Of a stretch of 9,523 nt of DNA, positions 6,753-9,523 are shown piece by piece; positions within the stretch are counted from its first letter, which is position 1; the number at the start of each line of letters is the position of its first letter. A program made the translations under genes and the position numbers. This DNA comes from Flavobacteriaceae bacterium (GTDB lineage Bacteria > Bacteroidota > Bacteroidia > Flavobacteriales > Flavobacteriaceae). The DNA lies in NCBI GenBank assembly GCA_029253805.1, contig JAQWYU010000162.1:1-9523 (forward strand), given 5' to 3'. The notes under the pieces were generated by a model. The model was not told the DNA's origin, searched no databases, and saw only the letters and a program-made list of their open reading frames with translations.

Positions 6753-7652
6753 ATGGCCAAAGCTATTAAAAAACAAGTCTTAGGACGCGGACTTGCTGCT
6801 CTTTTGCAAGACTCAAAAAAAGTACAATCTAAAAAAGAAAGTTCAATTATAAGTTCCCAACCAGGGAATATAGTTGAGTTAGAACTTGGACTAATAAAAT
6901 TAAATCCCTTTCAGCCAAGGACAAAATTCAATACAGAAAGTATTCGTAATCTAGCGATGTCAATACAAGAACTTGGGGTCATTCAGCCGATAACAGTTCG
7001 TAAAATAACGAAAACTGAGTTTCAGTTAATTTCCGGTGAGCGCCGTTTGAGAGCTACCACATTGCTAGGATTAAAAACTGTCCCAGCGTTCATAAGAATA
7101 GCTAACGATCAAGAAGCTCTAGAAATGGCATTAGTTGAAAATATTCAACGTCAAGATTTAGATCCTATTGAAATTGCATTAAGTTATCAACGCTTAACTG
7201 ATGACTTGGGATTAACTCAAGAACAAGTGAGTCAAAGAGTTGGAAAAAAGCGTTCGACTATTGCAAATTATTTAAGACTATTAAAACTAGAGCCTTTAAT
7301 TCAAACAGGAATGCGAGACGGTTTTATTTCAATGGGACACGGAAGAGCGATAATAAACATTAATTCTAACTCTAATCAAATTAAAATATACAAGGAGATT
7401 TTGTTAAAAAAACTTTCTGTAAGGGCTACTGAAAACCTAGTTAAAGACTACAACAAACCTAAAGCTTTAAAAACTCAAACAACTAATGACCTTCCAGAAT
7501 TTTTGAAAGATGGAATTCCAAAAATTTCTACCTATTTTGGACACAAAATTAATATAAAAATGGAAAAAAATGAAAAGGGTAAAATACTTATTCCTTTTCA
7601 TTCAAAGGAAGACTTCCTTCGTATTTTAAAACTATTAAAAAGTGATTTGTAA
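6753..7652 (+). CDS. parB: Chromosome-partitioning protein ParB (Spo0J family)
   Basis: A 299-residue chromosomal ParB: a CTP-dependent DNA clamp that loads at parS near the origin, spreads along DNA, recruits SMC and stimulates ParA. Seen in order: the N-terminal ParA-contact motif LGRGLAALL (10-18), LIKLNPFQPR (47-56), the CTP-pocket boxes GVIQPI (75-80), GERRLRA (95-101) and ENIQRQDLDPIEIA (129-142), a helix-turn-helix LGLTQEQVSQRVGKKRSTIANYL (152-174; LGLTQEQVSQ plus RSTIANYL) that reads parS, and ISMGHGRAI (192-200). The C-terminal 40 or so residues fit the dimerisation domain. All key catalytic and binding residues appear intact. ATG 6753 is 5 bases after parA, and the 3' end overlaps the DUF5683 gene by 11 bases. 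I found no parS-like palindrome (consensus close to TGTTTCACGTGAAACA) in the window. Confidence 0.95.
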   Translation: MAKAIKKQVLGRGLAALLQDSKKVQSKKESSIISSQPGNIVELELGLIKLNPFQPRTKFNTESIRNLAMSIQELGVIQPITVRKITKTEFQLISGERRLRATTLLGLKTVPAFIRIANDQEALEMALVENIQRQDLDPIEIALSYQRLTDDLGLTQEQVSQRVGKKRSTIANYLRLLKLEPLIQTGMRDGFISMGHGRAIININSNSNQIKIYKEILLKKLSVRATENLVKDYNKPKALKTQTTNDLPEFLKDGIPKISTYFGHKINIKMEKNEKGKILIPFHSKEDFLRILKLLKSDL

Positions 7653-8220
7653 GCATTATTTAATCTTAATTTTTATCGCTTATTCGTGGCTGAGTTTTGC
7701 TCAAATAGCAAAAGAGACTGATACTCTAATTGAACAAAAAGAAACTATCAATTATAAAATTGATCCATTAGCTCCAGCAAGAGCTGCCTTTTATTCTGCA
7801 ATTATCCCTGGACTTGGACAGGCTAAAAACAAAAAATATTGGAAGATTCCAATCATTTATGCTGCATTAGGTACTGGACTATATTTTTATACAGACAATA
7901 ATAAAGTTTACAAACGATACAGAAACGCTTACAAAAGGCGATTAGCTGGATTTAATGATGATGAATTTTATGGACTTGGTACTACTCCAATACTTTCTAA
8001 CGAAGCATTAATTAGAGCTCAACAAACTTTAAGAAGAAATAAAGAATTGTCTCTTTTGATAACAATTGGACTGTATGCACTAAACATTCTAGAAGCAAAT
8101 GTAGACGCTCATTTGTTACAATATAATGTTGATAATAATTTAGCTATAAAACCATATCTTGAATTTAAAAATCCTGAAAATTCAACTCAATTTGGGTTAA
8201 CTCTAAATATTAATTTTTAA
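7642..8220 (+). CDS. DUF5683 family exported protein, GTG start
   Basis: A 192-residue protein of unknown function matching the DUF5683 family by DPLAPARAAFYSAIIPGLGQ (41-60), KYWKIPIIYAALGTGLYFY (65-83) and the basic YKRYRNAYKRRL segment (90-101). A signal peptide is visible: a short basic start (K4, H5), a hydrophobic core (7-17), and a Sec cleavage site SFA|Q after residue 20. Two more hydrophobic stretches (about 69-84 and 136-152) could be membrane segments. The end GLTLNINF is an amphipathic strand with a C-terminal phenylalanine, resembling the closing strand of outer-membrane proteins. The start must be non-ATG: the frame has a TAA at 7636-7638, no in-frame ATG anywhere, and GTG 7642 gives exactly the signal peptide. 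It overlaps parB by 11 bases and ends one base before dapB. Location in the envelope is inferred; the function is unknown. Confidence 0.82.
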   Translation: MICKHYLILIFIAYSWLSFAQIAKETDTLIEQKETINYKIDPLAPARAAFYSAIIPGLGQAKNKKYWKIPIIYAALGTGLYFYTDNNKVYKRYRNAYKRRLAGFNDDEFYGLGTTPILSNEALIRAQQTLRRNKELSLLITIGLYALNILEANVDAHLLQYNVDNNLAIKPYLEFKNPENSTQFGLTLNINF

Positions 8221-8221
8221 G

Positions 8222-8926
8222 ATGAAAATAGCACTATTAGGGTACGGTAAAATGGGGAAAGTGATAGAGTCTATAGCACTAAATCGTGGACATGAAATAT
8301 CATTAAAAGTTGATAAAGGTACTAAGGATTATGATCTTAGTTCTGTTGATGTTGCGATTGATTTTAGTACACCTCAGTCAGCAGTTAACAATATCAGGAA
8401 AGCACTCGAAAGTAAGGTACCGGTTATTTCAGGAACTACTGGTTGGCTTTCAGAACTAGAATCCATTAAAACACTTTGCAAAGAAAAGAAAGGTGCTTTT
8501 ATTTATGCCTCCAATTTTAGTATCGGGGTAAATATTTTTTTTGAACTTAATAAGAGTTTAGCTAAGATGATTAATAATCTTACAGATTATAATATTGATT
8601 TAGAAGAAATTCATCACATACACAAATTAGATATTCCTTCAGGTACTGCAATCACACTTGCTGAAGATGTGATAGAAAATAGTAATTATGATTCTTGGGA
8701 GTTAGCTCCTAGTGATGATCCTAAAAAGTTAGATATTAATTCTAAAAGGCAAGATAATGTATGTGGTATGCACAAAGTCAATTACAACTCCATCAATGAT
8801 CAAATATCACTTACACACATTGCACATAATCGAGAAGGTTTTGGCTTGGGCGCAGTCATTGCAGCTGAATGGATTATTGGTAAAAAAGGAGTTTTTACTA
8901 TGAATGACATATTAAACTTAAAATAA
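8222..8926 (+). CDS. dapB: 4-hydroxy-tetrahydrodipicolinate reductase
   Basis: A 234-residue DapB, which reduces the DapA product (4-hydroxy-tetrahydrodipicolinate) to tetrahydrodipicolinate with NAD(P)H in the lysine and diaminopimelate pathway, supplying peptidoglycan cross-links. Seen: nucleotide-binding GYGKMG (7-12), DFSTP (47-51), GTTGW (71-75), YASNFSIGVNIFF (95-107), and the catalytic/substrate loop EIHHIHKLDIPSGTA (129-143), with H131, H132 and K135 matching E. coli H159, H160 and K163, and SGT (140-142) binding substrate. The C-terminal HIAHNREGFGLGAVIAAEW (199-217) is also typical. The protein is shorter than the E. coli enzyme (about 270 residues), which is normal for Bacteroidota. 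ATG 8222 is one base after the DUF5683 stop. A T8 run (8535-8542) lies in the coding sequence without breaking the frame. Confidence 0.96.
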   Translation: MKIALLGYGKMGKVIESIALNRGHEISLKVDKGTKDYDLSSVDVAIDFSTPQSAVNNIRKALESKVPVISGTTGWLSELESIKTLCKEKKGAFIYASNFSIGVNIFFELNKSLAKMINNLTDYNIDLEEIHHIHKLDIPSGTAITLAEDVIENSNYDSWELAPSDDPKKLDINSKRQDNVCGMHKVNYNSINDQISLTHIAHNREGFGLGAVIAAEWIIGKKGVFTMNDILNLK

Positions 8927-8986
8927 TAATGTAACAATTTTCCTCATTTATAGTCTAACATACTTATAAATATTTAAATAAAAAAA

Positions 8987-9523
8987 ATGGATTTAATACA
9001 ATGGCTTATTTTTTTGATAGTGATTCAATTAGTTCATGGGCTTGGGACTTGGAAATTATATAAAAAAGCAGGTTATAAACCTATTGAGTCTTTTGTACCC
9101 ATTTACAACGGTATAGTTTTAATGAAAATTATAAACCGTCCTATATGGTGGGTAGCCCTTTTATTTTTCCCTGTAATTAATGTTATAATGTTGATTGTCA
9201 TATGGGTTGAAACTGCCAGAAGTTTTGGCAAAAACAATTATATAGATACCATTTTATCAGTACTTACTTTAGGTTTTTATAACTATTACCTTAATTACTT
9301 TAGTGATGTAAAACATATCAAAGACAGAAGTTTGAAGCCGAAATCTAGTTCTGGAGAATGGTTGAGTTCAATATTATTTGCTATCGTAGCGGCGACTATA
9401 GTACATACTTATTCTCTTCAACCTTATGTCATCCCTTCTTCTTCTCTCGAAAAATCGTTATTAGTTGGAGACTTTTTAATTGTTAGTAAAATGCACTACG
9501 GCCCACGAATTCCAATGACTACA
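8987..9523 (+). CDS. lepB: Signal peptidase I, N-terminal part (3' truncated)
   Basis: The first 179 codons of a gene that runs off the window. The N-terminal part (about 1-105) is a membrane domain of the DUF5684 type found fused to flavobacterial signal peptidases: hydrophobic segments at about 4-20, 52-74 and 86-104, with IESFVPIYNGIVLMKIINRPIWW between the first two (33-55). A further hydrophobic segment (127-144) precedes the peptidase box IPSSSLEKSLLVGDFLIVSK (149-168). By alignment with the PSGSM motif, S153 is the catalytic serine, here followed by leucine rather than methionine, a substitution I recall as common in this phylum. The general-base lysine and later boxes lie beyond base 9523. 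The enzyme cleaves signal peptides from exported proteins on the outer face of the inner membrane. The 60-base gap after dapB (8927-8986) is AT-rich with no clear promoter or terminator. The start ATG 8987 follows an A-rich leader ending in A7. Confidence 0.92.
   Translation, partial: MDLIQWLIFLIVIQLVHGLGTWKLYKKAGYKPIESFVPIYNGIVLMKIINRPIWWVALLFFPVINVIMLIVIWVETARSFGKNNYIDTILSVLTLGFYNYYLNYFSDVKHIKDRSLKPKSSSGEWLSSILFAIVAATIVHTYSLQPYVIPSSSLEKSLLVGDFLIVSKMHYGPRIPMTT

Noticed and set aside
8927..8986. Independent promoter for lepB in the 60-base gap
   Set aside because: No TAnnTTTG element with an upstream TTG is present; read-through from dapB is more likely.
1..9523. Mobile element, CRISPR, toxin-antitoxin or defence system
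   Set aside because: No transposase, integrase, repeat-spacer pattern, tRNA or defence domain was seen; every large frame fits a housekeeping or envelope family.

Overview
This window looks like chromosome from a member of the Bacteroidota, most likely a Flavobacteriales bacterium and possibly a marine or streamlined one. The DNA is AT-rich (by eye about a third G+C). Shine-Dalgarno sequences are missing and start codons instead follow A/T-rich leaders. Promoter-like sequences match the Bacteroidota pattern (TTG/TTTG plus TAnnTTTG). Several proteins (the short MutA, DUF5683, the DivIC-like protein, LepB with an extra N-terminal membrane domain) look like flavobacterial versions of their families. 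Genes are tightly packed, with overlaps of 8 to 14 bases.

Layout. Bases 1-348 hold the 3' end of pheT (phenylalanyl-tRNA synthetase beta chain). Its stop codon abuts the stop codon of the convergent trxB (thioredoxin reductase, 349-1299, minus strand). A 164-base divergent region (1300-1463) carries a good promoter for trxB, a -7-like element for udk, and inverted repeats. A plus-strand run then follows: udk (uridine kinase), a small DivIC/FtsB-like division protein, mutA and mutB (the two chains of B12-dependent methylmalonyl-CoA mutase). These four are joined by overlaps of 14, 8 and 8 bases and are almost certainly one operon.

A second regulatory gap (5874-5985) contains a near-palindrome and a candidate promoter. 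After it come parA and parB (chromosome segregation), a DUF5683 exported protein that starts at GTG, dapB (lysine/diaminopimelate synthesis), and the first 179 codons of lepB (signal peptidase I). This cluster is also tightly coupled and links segregation, cell-wall precursor supply and protein export.

How the genes relate. Most are housekeeping: translation, redox balance, pyrimidine salvage, division, segregation, peptidoglycan precursor and signal-peptide cleavage. MutAB adds cobalamin-dependent interconversion of methylmalonyl-CoA and succinyl-CoA, the end step of propionyl-CoA use; its epimerase and its GTPase chaperone (MeaB) are not in the window. I found no mobile element, CRISPR array, tRNA, rRNA or defence system, and nothing that amounts to a new biological system. 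The points worth a second look are small: regulatory palindromes, a GC-rich patch at the 3' end of trxB, non-ATG initiation of the DUF5683 gene, an A10 tract inside mutA, and the absence of a recognisable parS next to parAB.
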